Of a stretch of 64,000 nt of DNA, positions 1 through 7,566 are shown piece by piece. The notes below the pieces were generated by a model. It did no database searches. It saw nothing but the letters and a program-made list of their open reading frames with translations, and was not told where the DNA came from. How positions within the stretch are numbered: position 1 is the first letter of the stretch; the number at the start of each line of letters is the position of its first letter. The stretch is from an uncultured Williamsia sp. (GTDB lineage Bacteria; Actinomycetota; Actinomycetes; Mycobacteriales; Mycobacteriaceae), in the NCBI RefSeq assembly GCF_947494875.1, contig NZ_CANLWM010000005.1, positions 1 through 64,000 of the forward strand. The letters are read 5' to 3'. A program made the translations under genes and the position numbers.

Positions 1-68
1 AGCTAAGCCCTCCAGCGCCGATGGTACTGCACCCTAACCAGTGTGGGAGAGTAGGACACCGCCGAACA
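1..68 (+). rRNA. rrf: 5S ribosomal RNA, 3' part
   Basis: The first 68 bases match the 3' half of an actinobacterial 5S rRNA, from the conserved 'agctaagccctccagcgccg' stretch to the terminal 'gtaggacaccgccgaaca'. The 5' part lies outside the window. A strong terminator follows at once, so this is the end of an rRNA operon. In M. tuberculosis the single rrn operon also lies a few genes upstream of nucS, which fits the gene order that follows here. Confidence 0.93.
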
Positions 69-76
69 CAACATCC

Positions 77-116
77 CACGATGCCCCCGCCTCACGGCGG
101 GGGCATCGTGCTTTTT
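77..116 (+). terminator. Intrinsic terminator of the rRNA operon
   Basis: A perfect 15-bp stem (77-91 with 96-110) closes on a TCAC loop and is followed by five T residues at 112-116. It is the only hairpin found in this window with a clear T-tract. Its place right after 5S rRNA makes it the rrn terminator. Confidence 0.93.
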
Positions 117-130
117 CGTCTCTTTTCCTC

Positions 131-706
131 TCATTCAGCGTGGGACAGCAACACGGCCCAGCCGGCAATGGATTGCGCGTCCACGATGCGCCCGCCGACG
201 ATCGCCGAGACGACTTCGTCGCGGGTCCACCAGGTCCATGTCATGTCGCTCTCCGTGCTGTCTCGATGATGCTCTCCATCGGCGAGATCCTCGGCGAGGA
301 CGATCGTGGTCTGTTGGGCGGTGAATCCCGGAGCCACGTCGAGGACCGCCAACAGTCGCAGCGTCGACGCGGCGAGTCCTGTCTCCTCCCGCAGCTCACG
401 TCGCGCCGCACCGACTGGGTCGGTGTCCACCGCGTCCGCGGTGCCGGCGGGGAACTCCCAGCGCCGTGCGCCGACGGGGTAGCGGTATTGCTCCACGACA
501 CAGAACTCCTCGACGTCGTCGACCACGCGCCGCGCGATGACCACGACGCCCGGCGCGCGGTGCACGACACCGTAGATGCCCCTGCTCCCGTCGCTGCGGC
601 GCACCACGTCCTCGGTGACCGACATCCAGTCGTTGCGATAGGTCTCGCGGCCGTCGATCCGCTGGACGTCGGCGGGGCGGGTGTCGCGGCGGGGCGTCGG
701 TGTCAC
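131..706 (-). CDS. NUDIX hydrolase (ADP-ribose pyrophosphatase-like)
   Basis: A 191-residue protein with a NUDIX fold; such enzymes split nucleoside diphosphates linked to another group, here probably ADP-ribose or a similar sugar nucleotide. The N-terminal stretch around '[15 protein letters not shown]' (residues 23-37) resembles ADP-ribose pyrophosphatases. The NUDIX box lies at about 88-111 and keeps 'RELREETGL', but has one extra residue after the leading Gly, and the first Glu of the consensus is replaced by Thr/Asp, so metal binding may differ. The GTG start at 706 is preferred because it retains the N-terminal strand; an ATG at residue 28 would cut into it. The gene is divergent from nucS, and the two promoters appear to overlap. 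Confidence 0.82.
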   Translation of the reverse strand: MTPTPRRDTRPADVQRIDGRETYRNDWMSVTEDVVRRSDGSRGIYGVVHRAPGVVVIARRVVDDVEEFCVVEQYRYPVGARRWEFPAGTADAVDTDPVGAARRELREETGLAASTLRLLAVLDVAPGFTAQQTTIVLAEDLADGEHHRDSTESDMTWTWWTRDEVVSAIVGGRIVDAQSIAGWAVLLSHAE

Positions 707-723
707 GCCACTAGGGTGACACC
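699..723. promoter_or_regulatory. Overlapping divergent promoters of nudix and nucS with inverted repeat
   Basis: An inverted repeat with 8-bp arms, GGTGTCAC (699-706) and GTGACACC (716-723), spans the whole space between the two genes. On the plus strand TAGGGT (712-717) sits 7 bases before the nucS GTG at 725. On the minus strand CACCCT (713-718) sits 6 bases before the GTG at 706. The two candidate -10 boxes therefore share almost the same bases, and RNA polymerase probably cannot occupy both at once. Confidence 0.55.
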
Positions 724-724
724 C

Positions 725-1408
725 GTGCGCTTGGTGATCGCGGAATGTCAGGTCGACTACGTGGGACGGCTGACCGCCCACCTCCCCCGGGCGAAGCGTC
801 TCCTGCTCATCAAGAACGACGGGTCGGTGAGCGTCCACGCCGACGACCGCGCGTACAAGCCCCTCAACTGGATGAGCCCGCCCTGCCGGCTCGTCGAGCA
901 TCCCGCGCCCGAGGACAGCGATGCGTCGGCTCTGTGGGTCGTCACCAACAAGGCGGGTGAGGAGCTGCGCATCCTGCTCGGCGAGGTCGAGCACGACTCC
1001 GCGCACGAGCTCGGTGTGGATCCCGGTCTGGTCAAGGACGGGGTCGAGGCGCACCTGCAGGAGCTGTTGGCCGAACACGTCGAGACCTTCGGTCCCGGCT
1101 ACACCCTGGTGCGGCGGGAGTACATGACGGCGATCGGGCCCGTCGACCTGTTGTGTCGGGACCCGGCCGGCGGCACCGTCGCCGTCGAGGTGAAGCGGCG
1201 CGGGGAGATCGACGGTGTCGAACAGCTCACCCGGTACCTCGAGCTGCTGAACAGGGACGCGACCCTCGCCCCGGTGCACGGAGTGTTCGCCGCCCAGATC
1301 ATCAAGCCGCAGGCGCGGACGCTGGCCGAGGACCGCGGTATCCGCTGTGTCACCGTCGACTACGACGCCCTGCGGGGCATCGAGAGCACCGAGTTCCGGT
1401 TGTTCTGA
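725..1408 (+). CDS. nucS: Mismatch-specific endonuclease NucS
   Basis: A 227-residue orthologue of NucS/EndoMS, the enzyme that provides mismatch repair in actinobacteria lacking MutS/MutL. It cleaves both strands at mismatched bases and is directed by the sliding clamp. The N-terminal DNA-binding half contains the diagnostic '[11 protein letters not shown]' and '[17 protein letters not shown]'. The C-terminal RecB-like nuclease half has 'GPVDLLCRD' followed by '[20 protein letters not shown]', which supplies the D-E-K catalytic residues. The GTG at 725 is chosen because a TAGGGT box lies 7 bases upstream and mycobacterial NucS begins in the same way; a GTG at 716 would add three residues. 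A small zinc-motif protein gene follows after 2 bases. M. tuberculosis Rv1321 is the orthologue. Confidence 0.96.
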   Translation: MRLVIAECQVDYVGRLTAHLPRAKRLLLIKNDGSVSVHADDRAYKPLNWMSPPCRLVEHPAPEDSDASALWVVTNKAGEELRILLGEVEHDSAHELGVDPGLVKDGVEAHLQELLAEHVETFGPGYTLVRREYMTAIGPVDLLCRDPAGGTVAVEVKRRGEIDGVEQLTRYLELLNRDATLAPVHGVFAAQIIKPQARTLAEDRGIRCVTVDYDALRGIESTEFRLF

Positions 1409-1410
1409 CC

Positions 1411-1698
1411 ATGCCTCGCCGCAACCGTCGTCCGCCCGCGACCGCACGCGGGGTGTCCGGCGGGATGGCGCGGACCGAGCGTGGTCCCGACGGGCTCGAG
1501 CGTGATCACCACGTCCGCACCATCTCCGGCGACCGGGCGACGAAGCCCTACCGGTGCCCGGGCTGCAATCAGGTCATCGCTCCCGGCACGGCACACGTCG
1601 TCGCGTGGCCGGTCGACGACCGTGACGGCGACGACCGTCGCCACTGGCACACGGGATGCTGGCGCGGACGGGGCGCGCGGACCGGGTACCGCCGCTGA
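1411..1698 (+). CDS. Small Cys/His-motif protein linked to nucS
   Basis: A 95-residue basic protein whose ATG lies 2 bases after the nucS stop, so the two are almost surely co-transcribed. The N-terminus is rich in Arg and Pro. The middle holds 'YRCPGCNQVIAPGTAHVVAW' and the C-terminus 'HWHTGCW', giving a CxxC plus HxHxxC arrangement that could bind zinc. Homologues beside nucS in Streptomyces and mycobacteria are often labelled 'ATP/GTP-binding protein', but no P-loop is visible here, so that label is not supported. A role with NucS or with nucleic acid is a guess from position and charge. Confidence 0.78.
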   Translation: MPRRNRRPPATARGVSGGMARTERGPDGLERDHHVRTISGDRATKPYRCPGCNQVIAPGTAHVVAWPVDDRDGDDRRHWHTGCWRGRGARTGYRR

Positions 1699-1704
1699 GA
1701 CGGT

Positions 1705-2721
1705 TCAGGACCGGGTGATCTGGGCGTCCTCCGACAACCCCTTGTTCAGCAGATCGGTGCTGTCGAGTTCGACGAGGTCCTCCTCGCCGTCGAGCTCCGC
1801 CAGCAGGCGCGGCAGCTCGTCGAGCTGCGATCGCACCTCCGAGAGCTGCGCGAGCATCCGACTGCGGAGCTGACGTGCACTCTGGACGAGCTCGGCCGAG
1901 CGGGTGACCCGCTCGGTGGCCAGCGAGTGCGACCGTGCCAGCAGACGCTCGGACTCGGCCCGGGCGTTGTCGACGAGTTCGCGAGCGGTGGCCTCCGAGG
2001 ACAACTCGAGCTCCTTGACCGCCTGGACGGCCTTGTCGCGGCGGGCGGCCATCGTGACGTCGAAGTCCTCCTGCGTCCGCTCACGATCGCGGTGCGCCTG
2101 GGCGTCGAGCTCCGCGGCCTCGGCCCGGGCGTTCGCGACGATCCGCTCTGCCTCCTGCTTCGCCGCGGCCATCGCCGCCGCGTGCTCGGACTCCATCGCC
2201 GCGGTGCGGTCGGCGACGAACCGCTCGTTCTCGTCGTGCGCCGTGCGGGCGGCCTCCTCCAACCGGGCCGCCTCGCCGCGCAGTCGCTGGGACTCGACCT
2301 TGGCCGCGGCGAGCTGCGAGTTCGCCTCCTCGGACGCGTCCTCCCGCAACTGTGCGGCCTCCTGTCGCGCGACCGACAGGATCTCCGCGGACTCGGACTG
2401 GGCGTTCGCGCGCATCTCCGACGCCTCGTCGGCCGCGAGCTGGAGCATCCGCGAGATGCGATCGCTCATGCCCTGCGCGGTGGTCACCGGCACGGACAAG
2501 GAGTCCACCTCGCGACGGAGCTGTTCGATCTCGTCGCGTGCGTCGTCGAGGTGCTCGGCGAGCTCGCGGGCATTGGCGGCCGCGGCGTCGCGGTCCGCGG
2601 CGATGACCCTGAGCTCCGCGTCGGACCGGGCGAAGAACTCCGCGACCTGGTCACGGTCGTAGCCGCGCATGGCGATGGCGAACGGGAGTCCGTGCGATGA
2701 GCCCTGATCGTGTTCCGGCAT
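1705..2721 (-). CDS. DivIVA-like coiled-coil protein (FilP/Scy-like position)
   Basis: A 338-residue protein. Residues 11-35 ('LPFAIAMRGYDRDQVAEFF') match the N-terminal DivIVA/Wag31 membrane-curvature motif. Almost everything after residue 35 is a long, highly charged alpha-helical coiled coil rich in Ala, Glu and Arg, broken by a short stretch near 70-80. It is probably a polar or filament-forming cytoskeletal scaffold. In Streptomyces the coiled-coil proteins FilP and Scy are encoded directly next to methylmalonyl-CoA epimerase and a thiolase, the same neighbours as here, which suggests positional orthology. The ATG at 2721 is preceded by TAAGCT with a 7-base gap, so the transcript is probably leaderless. 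The epimerase gene lies 54 bp upstream in the same direction. Confidence 0.85.
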   Translation of the reverse strand: MPEHDQGSSHGLPFAIAMRGYDRDQVAEFFARSDAELRVIAADRDAAAANARELAEHLDDARDEIEQLRREVDSLSVPVTTAQGMSDRISRMLQLAADEASEMRANAQSESAEILSVARQEAAQLREDASEEANSQLAAAKVESQRLRGEAARLEEAARTAHDENERFVADRTAAMESEHAAAMAAAKQEAERIVANARAEAAELDAQAHRDRERTQEDFDVTMAARRDKAVQAVKELELSSEATARELVDNARAESERLLARSHSLATERVTRSAELVQSARQLRSRMLAQLSEVRSQLDELPRLLAELDGEEDLVELDSTDLLNKGLSEDAQITRS

Positions 2722-2728
2722 GCCGCGT

Positions 2729-2734
2729 AGCTTA
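2729..2734 (-). promoter_or_regulatory. -10 box for the DivIVA-like gene (leaderless)
   Basis: On the minus strand TAAGCT is followed by 7 bases and then the ATG at 2721. This fits the actinobacterial TANNNT box and puts the transcription start at or next to the start codon. Confidence 0.55.
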
Positions 2735-2775
2735 CTTGCCGCCGTCGGGGCCGCAGCAGGTCCGCCGCGCAGGGA

Positions 2776-3261
2776 TCAGTGCACGTCGGCGGGCGGTTCC
2801 ACCAGCTCCAACAGCACCCCGCCCGCGTCCTTCGGGTGCACGAAATTGATGCGGGAGCCGGCGGTACCGCGCCGGGGCTCGGGGTAGAGGACGCGGAGGC
2901 CCTTCTCGGTGAGCCGACGGACGACCTCGTCGACGTCGGTGACGCGGACCGCGAGCTGCTGCAGTCCGGGACCGTTGCGGTCGAGGAACTTCGCGATCGT
3001 CGACGACTCGTCGAGGGGGGCCAGCAGCTGGATCTGGGCCGCGCGGGTCGCGCCGGCGTCGGCGGGTCCGACCATCGCCTCGATGACACCCTGCTCGGTG
3101 TTCGTCTCCTGGTGCAGGCAGACGAAACCGAGAGTGTCGGAGTACCAGGCCTTCGCGGCGTCGAGGTCGGCGACGGCGATCCCGACATGGTCGATCGCGG
3201 TCACGAGTTCCCCGAGGTCGGCCGTCGCGACAGAGGTGGGAGTGGATGCACTGGTCGACAT
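2776..3261 (-). CDS. mce: Methylmalonyl-CoA epimerase
   Basis: A 161-residue vicinal-oxygen-chelate (glyoxalase fold) protein. It interconverts (S)- and (R)-methylmalonyl-CoA on the route from propionyl-CoA to succinyl-CoA. The core starts at residue 22 with 'AIDHVGIAVADLDAA', and the metal ligands are expected at that His, at 'LQQLAVRVTDVD' in the second half, and at the Glu of 'GGVLLELVEPP'. The first 20 residues are a Ser/Thr/Ala-rich tail. The gene is divergent from a thiolase gene, an arrangement shared with M. tuberculosis (Rv1322A/Rv1323). A TACCGT box 6 bases before the ATG indicates a leaderless transcript, with a palindrome just upstream of it. Confidence 0.92.
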   Translation of the reverse strand: MSTSASTPTSVATADLGELVTAIDHVGIAVADLDAAKAWYSDTLGFVCLHQETNTEQGVIEAMVGPADAGATRAAQIQLLAPLDESSTIAKFLDRNGPGLQQLAVRVTDVDEVVRRLTEKGLRVLYPEPRRGTAGSRINFVHPKDAGGVLLELVEPPADVH

Positions 3262-3267
3262 GCTGTG

Positions 3268-3298
3268 ACGGTACCCTTGGCACCGAGCGATCGCTCGG
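3268..3298 (-). promoter_or_regulatory. mce promoter with 16-bp palindromic operator
   Basis: The minus-strand TACCGT (3268-3273) sits 6 bases before the epimerase ATG. Ten bases further upstream, CCGAGCGATCGCTCGG (3283-3298) is a perfect 16-bp palindrome of the size and symmetry typical for TetR-family operators. It covers the -35 region of mce and lies about 70 bp before the divergent thiolase start, so one regulator could control both genes. Confidence 0.6.
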
Positions 3299-3367
3299 GT
3301 CGGGCCGTACCCGCCGCCCGATCACCGGTCGCGCAGCATCCCCGAACCCAGAACGAAGAGGTCCTCA

Positions 3368-4555
3368 ATGTCGTCGGTCATCGTCGCCGGAGCGCGCACC
3401 CCCGTCGGTCGCCTGATGGGCGCCTTCAAGGACACCAGCGCCGTCGACCTCGGCGCGACCGCCATCCGCGGCGCCCTGGACAAGGCGGGCGTCCCGGCGT
3501 CGGCCGTCGAGTACGTGATCATGGGCCAGGTCCTCACCGCCGGTGTGGGTCAGATGCCCGCGCGACAGACAGCCATCAAGGCCGGGATCGGCTGGGACGT
3601 CGCCGCACTCACGATCAACAAGATGTGCCTCTCGGGCATCGACGCCATCGCCCTCGCCGACCAGCTCATCCGCGCCGGCGAGTTCGACTGCATCGTCGCC
3701 GGTGGCCAGGAGTCGATGTCGCAGGCGCCGCACCTGCTGCCGGGCAGCCGGGGCGGGTTCAAGTACGGATCCACCGAACTGGTCGACCACATGGCCTTCG
3801 ACGGCCTCTTCGACCCGTTCACCGACCAGCCGATGGGCGCGCTCACCGAGCAGACCAACGACGTCATCACCTTCACCCGTGAGCAGCAGGACGAGTTCGC
3901 CGCACAGTCCCATCAGCGCGCGGCCGCGGCCTGGAAGAACGGCGTCTTCGCCGACGAGGTGGTCCCCGTGAGCATCCCGCAGCGCAAGGGCGATCCCGTC
4001 GAGGTGACCGAGGACGAGGGCATCCGTGCGGACACGACCGCGGACACCCTCGCCCGTCTGCGTCCGGCATTCCGCAAGGACGGCACCATCACCGCGGGCA
4101 ACTCGTCGCAGATCTCCGACGGTGCCGCCGCCGTGGTCGTGATGAGCAAGGAGAAGGCGACCGAGCTCGGGTTGACCTGGCTCGCAGAGATCGGCGCGCA
4201 CGGCGTCGTCGCCGGCCCCGACTCGTCGCTGCAGGCGCAGCCGGCCAACGCCATCGAGAAGGCGTGCGCGCGTGCGGGCATCACCCCGGCGGACCTCGAT
4301 CTCGTGGAGATCAACGAGGCGTTCGCCGCTGTCGGGCTGGCCTCCACCCAGCAGCTCGGCATCGACCCGGAGAAGGTCAACGTCAACGGCGGCGCGATCG
4401 CCATCGGGCACCCCATCGGCATCTCGGGCGCCCGCATCGCACTGCACCTGGCACTGGAGCTGCAGCGCCGTGGTGGCGGCACCGGCGCGGCCGCGCTGTG
4501 CGGTGCCGGTGGTCAGGGTGACGCGCTGATCCTGACCGTTCCCTCCCGGTCCTGA
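3368..4555 (+). CDS. fadA4: Acetyl-CoA acetyltransferase (thiolase, FadA4-like)
   Basis: A 395-residue thiolase that joins two acetyl-CoA into acetoacetyl-CoA or splits 3-ketoacyl-CoA. Catalytic residues are visible: Cys87 in 'INKMCLSG', the 'NEAFA' motif, His in '[16 protein letters not shown]', and Cys378 in '[10 protein letters not shown]'. Length and motifs fit the degradative/biosynthetic acetyl-CoA acetyltransferase family, with FadA4 (Rv1323) as the positional match. The ATG at 3368 has a GAGG ribosome-binding sequence about 8 bases upstream, so unlike many neighbours this gene has a 5' leader. It is divergent from the epimerase, which links it to propionate and odd-chain or branched acyl-CoA use. 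Confidence 0.94.
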   Translation: MSSVIVAGARTPVGRLMGAFKDTSAVDLGATAIRGALDKAGVPASAVEYVIMGQVLTAGVGQMPARQTAIKAGIGWDVAALTINKMCLSGIDAIALADQLIRAGEFDCIVAGGQESMSQAPHLLPGSRGGFKYGSTELVDHMAFDGLFDPFTDQPMGALTEQTNDVITFTREQQDEFAAQSHQRAAAAWKNGVFADEVVPVSIPQRKGDPVEVTEDEGIRADTTADTLARLRPAFRKDGTITAGNSSQISDGAAAVVVMSKEKATELGLTWLAEIGAHGVVAGPDSSLQAQPANAIEKACARAGITPADLDLVEINEAFAAVGLASTQQLGIDPEKVNVNGGAIAIGHPIGISGARIALHLALELQRRGGGTGAAALCGAGGQGDALILTVPSRS

Positions 4556-4565
4556 CGACCGCCGG

Positions 4566-4600
4566 CGTGACCTCTACTACCTGTGGTAGTAGAGGTCACG
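4566..4600. repeat. Perfect 15-bp inverted repeat (operator or terminator)
   Basis: The arms CGTGACCTCTACTAC (4566-4580) and GTAGTAGAGGTCACG (4586-4600) are perfect complements around a 5-base CTGTG spacer. The repeat lies 10 bp after the thiolase stop and 22 bp before the DUF3817 start. No T-tract follows. It could end thiolase transcription, but its closeness to the next promoter and its exact symmetry also suit an operator. Confidence 0.7.
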
Positions 4601-4622
4601 CGCGTCGGGCACAATGGTGTCC

Positions 4623-4979
4623 ATGAGCTCTGTCCTCAACCCCCGCACCGTCGCCCGCGTCTTCCGTGTCGTGGCGATCCTCGAAGCCATCTCCTGGTTG
4701 GCCCTGCTGATCGCGATGTACTTCAAGTGGGTGGAGGGACACACCGAGGCCGTCGCCGTGCCGGGCATGGTGCACGGGATCATCTTCGTCGTCTTCGTGG
4801 TCGTCTCGATCGTGACCGCGCGAGTGCTCCGGTGGACGATGCCGACCACCCTGTGGGCGTTGTTCTCCAGCATCCCGCCCTTCGGCACGCTCGTCTTCGA
4901 GATCTGGGCGCAGCGGACCGGGCGCCTCGAGCGCGACGGCGACCGCGGCGCCGTTGCCAAGCGCGCCGCATCCGTGTGA
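4623..4979 (+). CDS. DUF3817 membrane protein (first of two)
   Basis: A 118-residue protein with three predicted membrane helices: about residues 15-33 ('AILEAISWLALLIAMY'), 48-68 ('MVHGIIFVVFVVVSIV') and 75-95. The 'HG...RW...PF..FE' pattern is that of DUF3817, an actinobacterial integral membrane family of unknown function. A second copy lies at 21262-21618 in this window. The ATG at 4623 has CACAAT 7 bases upstream, a possible -10 box; an ATG at 4614 would add three residues. Two further genes follow closely (gap of 11 bp, then a 4-bp overlap), forming an operon with a thiamine-binding-like protein and an MFS carrier. A long palindrome precedes it. Confidence 0.82.
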   Translation: MSSVLNPRTVARVFRVVAILEAISWLALLIAMYFKWVEGHTEAVAVPGMVHGIIFVVFVVVSIVTARVLRWTMPTTLWALFSSIPPFGTLVFEIWAQRTGRLERDGDRGAVAKRAASV

Positions 4980-4990
4980 GGAGTGGTCCG

Positions 4991-5296
4991 GTGATCGTCG
5001 CCTTCAGCCTCGCCCCGTCCGGTGGGACCGCCGTCGCCGACGACGGCAGCATGAGCGCCGCCGTGGCCGAGGCGGTCCGCGTCGTCCGTGAGTCCGGTGT
5101 CACCCACCAGACGACGTCGATGTTCACCTACCTCGAGGGGGAGTGGGACGAGGTGATGGCCGTGGTCAAGGACGCCACCGACGCCGTCCTCGCCCTCGCG
5201 CCCCGCGTCTCGCTGGTCCTCAAGGCCGACATCCGTCCGGGTCACGACGACCAGATGACGGCGAAGGTCCGCAGGGTCGACGAGCACCTCGCGTGA
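4991..5296 (+). CDS. MTH1187-family thiamine-binding-like protein
   Basis: A 101-residue single-domain protein of the MTH1187/YqgV (DUF77) family, small ferredoxin-like-fold proteins that form tetramers; some bind thiamine-like compounds. Visible family features are 'VAFSLAPSG' at the start, 'TTSMFTYLEGEWDEVM' in the middle and 'VLKADIRPGHDDQM' near the end. The GTG at 4991 has a GGAG ribosome-binding site just after the previous stop. The stop overlaps the start of the MFS gene by 4 bp, so translation is probably coupled. Association with a transporter hints at binding a small solute, but the ligand cannot be read from sequence. Confidence 0.82.
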   Translation: MIVAFSLAPSGGTAVADDGSMSAAVAEAVRVVRESGVTHQTTSMFTYLEGEWDEVMAVVKDATDAVLALAPRVSLVLKADIRPGHDDQMTAKVRRVDEHLA

Positions 5297-6558
5297 CGCC
5301 GCCGGCCGCGGGCCGGGCGGGCCATCGCGCGACCGCGGCGTCACCCGTCTCGTGGAGGGCGCGACGCCGGGCCGTCTCGACCGTCTTCTTCGTCAACGGG
5401 TTGCTCGCCGCGATGTGGGTCGCGCACATCCCCGTCATCTCCGACGCCACCGGCGTCGACCACGGGACCCTCGGGGTCCTGCTGTTGTTGCTCGGCGGGT
5501 GCGCCTTCCTCGGGATGCAGGTGTGCGGGCCGATCATCGACCGACGGGGGTCGCGCGGGGTGATCCTGGTCGCGGCGACGACCCTGGCGGTCGCGGCGCT
5601 GCTGCCCGTGCTGGCGACCACGGCGTGGCAACTCGGTCTCGCCCTCGCTCTGTTCGGTGTCGCGAACGGCGCCATCGACGTCGGCATGAACGCTCACGCC
5701 GTGGTGGTGGAGCAGGACCGGGGGCGGCCGGTGATGTCGTCGTTCCACGGCTTCTTCTCGCTCGGTGGCCTGGTCGGGTCGGGGATCGTGGCGGGCGGGT
5801 TGTTCCTCGACGTGCCCGTCGTCCTGACCGTCGCGGTGGTGGTCGTCGCCTCGGTGGCCGGTGTCGTCGTCATCCGCCCGTCGTTGACACGGGGACCGCA
5901 CCGCTCCGACGACGTCACGCAGCAGCACGACGAGGGGTCCCGGTTCCCGATCGGGATCCGGGGACGGATCGTGCTGATGGCCGCGGTGGCGTTCGCCCTG
6001 ATGCTCGCCGAGGGCACCGCGTACGACTGGAGCGCACTGCACACGACGGAACGTTTCGGGGTCGGCGACGGCGTCGGGGCACTGGCGTTCGGGGCGTTCA
6101 GCGCGACGATGCTCGTCGGCCGATTCCTCGCCGACCGCGTCACCGCCCGTCTCGGACCGGTCGCGGTGGTGCGCGGCGGTGCGGCGACGGCTGCGGTGGG
6201 CATGGTCGTCGTGATCTCGGCGCCGACACCGGTCGTCGGGATCCTCGGGTGGGCCGTCTTCGGGATCGGGGTCGCCGGCGGCGTGCCGCAGCTGTTCACC
6301 GCGGCGGGCAACGTGACGACACAGCCCAGCGGCCGGGTCATCTCGACGGTGGTGGGGTGCGGCTATCTCGGGATGTTGGCCGGTCCGGCCGTCGTCGGGT
6401 TCATCAGCCGTGCGACCACCCTGGGCACCGCGCTGTGGGTCGCGGTGGCGGCGATGGCATTCGGCTGTGCGACCGCGGGGGTGGTCCGGGCGGCCGGAGC
6501 CCGGGGCGCCCTGCGGCGTGGTGAACCCTCGGGCGTCCGTGCCAGACTGGACGTGTGA
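5293..6558 (+). CDS. MFS transporter
   Basis: A 421-residue major facilitator with about 12 hydrophobic segments, starting after a 29-residue basic N-terminus. The first helix contains 'FFVNGLLAAMWVAHIPVIS', and loop 2-3 has a 'GPIIDRRGSRGV' motif typical of MFS. A central soluble loop (about 200-215) separates the two halves. It resembles YbjJ-like carriers of unknown substrate. The GTG start overlaps the previous stop (GTGA), and the stop overlaps the next start in the same way, so genes 4623-7538 are one transcription unit. Confidence 0.87.
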   Translation: MTPPAAGRAGHRATAASPVSWRARRRAVSTVFFVNGLLAAMWVAHIPVISDATGVDHGTLGVLLLLLGGCAFLGMQVCGPIIDRRGSRGVILVAATTLAVAALLPVLATTAWQLGLALALFGVANGAIDVGMNAHAVVVEQDRGRPVMSSFHGFFSLGGLVGSGIVAGGLFLDVPVVLTVAVVVVASVAGVVVIRPSLTRGPHRSDDVTQQHDEGSRFPIGIRGRIVLMAAVAFALMLAEGTAYDWSALHTTERFGVGDGVGALAFGAFSATMLVGRFLADRVTARLGPVAVVRGGAATAAVGMVVVISAPTPVVGILGWAVFGIGVAGGVPQLFTAAGNVTTQPSGRVISTVVGCGYLGMLAGPAVVGFISRATTLGTALWVAVAAMAFGCATAGVVRAAGARGALRRGEPSGVRARLDV

Positions 6559-7538
6559 GCCGACCTCAGAACCGCGCGCAGGCAGGCGCGCTCGCCCGCG
6601 CCGCAGCGATGTCCGGGGCTGTCGACCTCTCCGGTCTCAAGGAACGCGCCGACGCCGAACGCTCGCGCGCCGCGGCACCGCAGCGACCTCCCGCCGCCCC
6701 TCCCTCAGGGCAGGATGCGGGTGCCGCGGACGGCACCGCTGCCGTGCCGCCGATCGTCGAGATCACCGAGGCGACCTTCGAGTCCGAGGTGATTGCCCGG
6801 TCCGACCAGGTGCTCGTCCTCGTCGACCTGTGGGCGACGTGGTGCGGTCCCTGCAAGCAGCTCTCGCCGATCCTCGAACGCCTCGCCCAGCAGGCCGACG
6901 GCAGATGGATCCTCGCGACCGTCGACGTCGACGCCAACCCGCGCATCGCGCAGGCGTTCGGCGTGCAGTCGATCCCGACCGTCGTCGCCATCGCCGCCGG
7001 CCAGCCCGTGTCCGCGTTCCAGGGCGTGCAGCCCGAAGCGCAGATCTCGGCGTGGATCGACGAGATCCTCGGCAAGGTCGGTGACCGGCTGACCGGGCTG
7101 CCGACCACGGCCGAGGCGCCGGTGGAGGAGCCGGGCGACCCGCGCATGGAGGCCGCCGGAGCCCTGCTCGACGAGGGCGACTTCGACGGTGCGCTCGAGG
7201 CCTATCGCGCACTCGCGCAGGAGGATCCGTCGAACCTCGAGGCCGCCTCGGCGGCGCGCAACATCGAGTTCGTCGTCCGGGCCCGAGCCCACGACCCCGC
7301 CGTGGTCGACGCCGCGGCCCCCGGTGACGTCGACGCCGCGCTCGCCGCAGCCGACGTGCTGCTGCTGAATCAACAGCCCGAGGCCGCCTTCGACCGGATC
7401 ATCGAGGTCGTCCGGGTGACCGCGGGCGACGACCGGGCACGCGCACGCGAGCGACTGCTGTCACTGTTCGAGCTGTTCGACCCCGCGGAGACGTTCGTCG
7501 TCGCCGCGCGTCGCAAGCTCGCCAGCGCACTCTTCTGA
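6555..7538 (+). CDS. Thioredoxin-domain co-chaperone (YbbN/CnoX-like)
   Basis: A 327-residue cytosolic protein. A disordered Ala/Pro-rich N-terminus (1-65) leads to a thioredoxin domain (about 66-175) with a complete active site 'WATWCGPCK' (Cys97 and Cys100). A TPR-like helical region (about 195-327) follows. This is the layout of YbbN/CnoX, which protects unfolded clients under oxidative stress and hands them to chaperones. Keeping both active-site cysteines suggests real redox activity, unlike E. coli YbbN, which lacks the CxxC pair. M. tuberculosis Rv1324 is the syntenic counterpart. It starts on a GTGA overlap with the MFS gene and converges on glgB. Confidence 0.9.
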   Translation: MSRPQNRAQAGALARAAAMSGAVDLSGLKERADAERSRAAAPQRPPAAPPSGQDAGAADGTAAVPPIVEITEATFESEVIARSDQVLVLVDLWATWCGPCKQLSPILERLAQQADGRWILATVDVDANPRIAQAFGVQSIPTVVAIAAGQPVSAFQGVQPEAQISAWIDEILGKVGDRLTGLPTTAEAPVEEPGDPRMEAAGALLDEGDFDGALEAYRALAQEDPSNLEAASAARNIEFVVRARAHDPAVVDAAAPGDVDAALAAADVLLLNQQPEAAFDRIIEVVRVTAGDDRARARERLLSLFELFDPAETFVVAARRKLASALF

Positions 7539-7566
7539 GGGCACGCCCGGCGAGCCGGTCGGCGGG

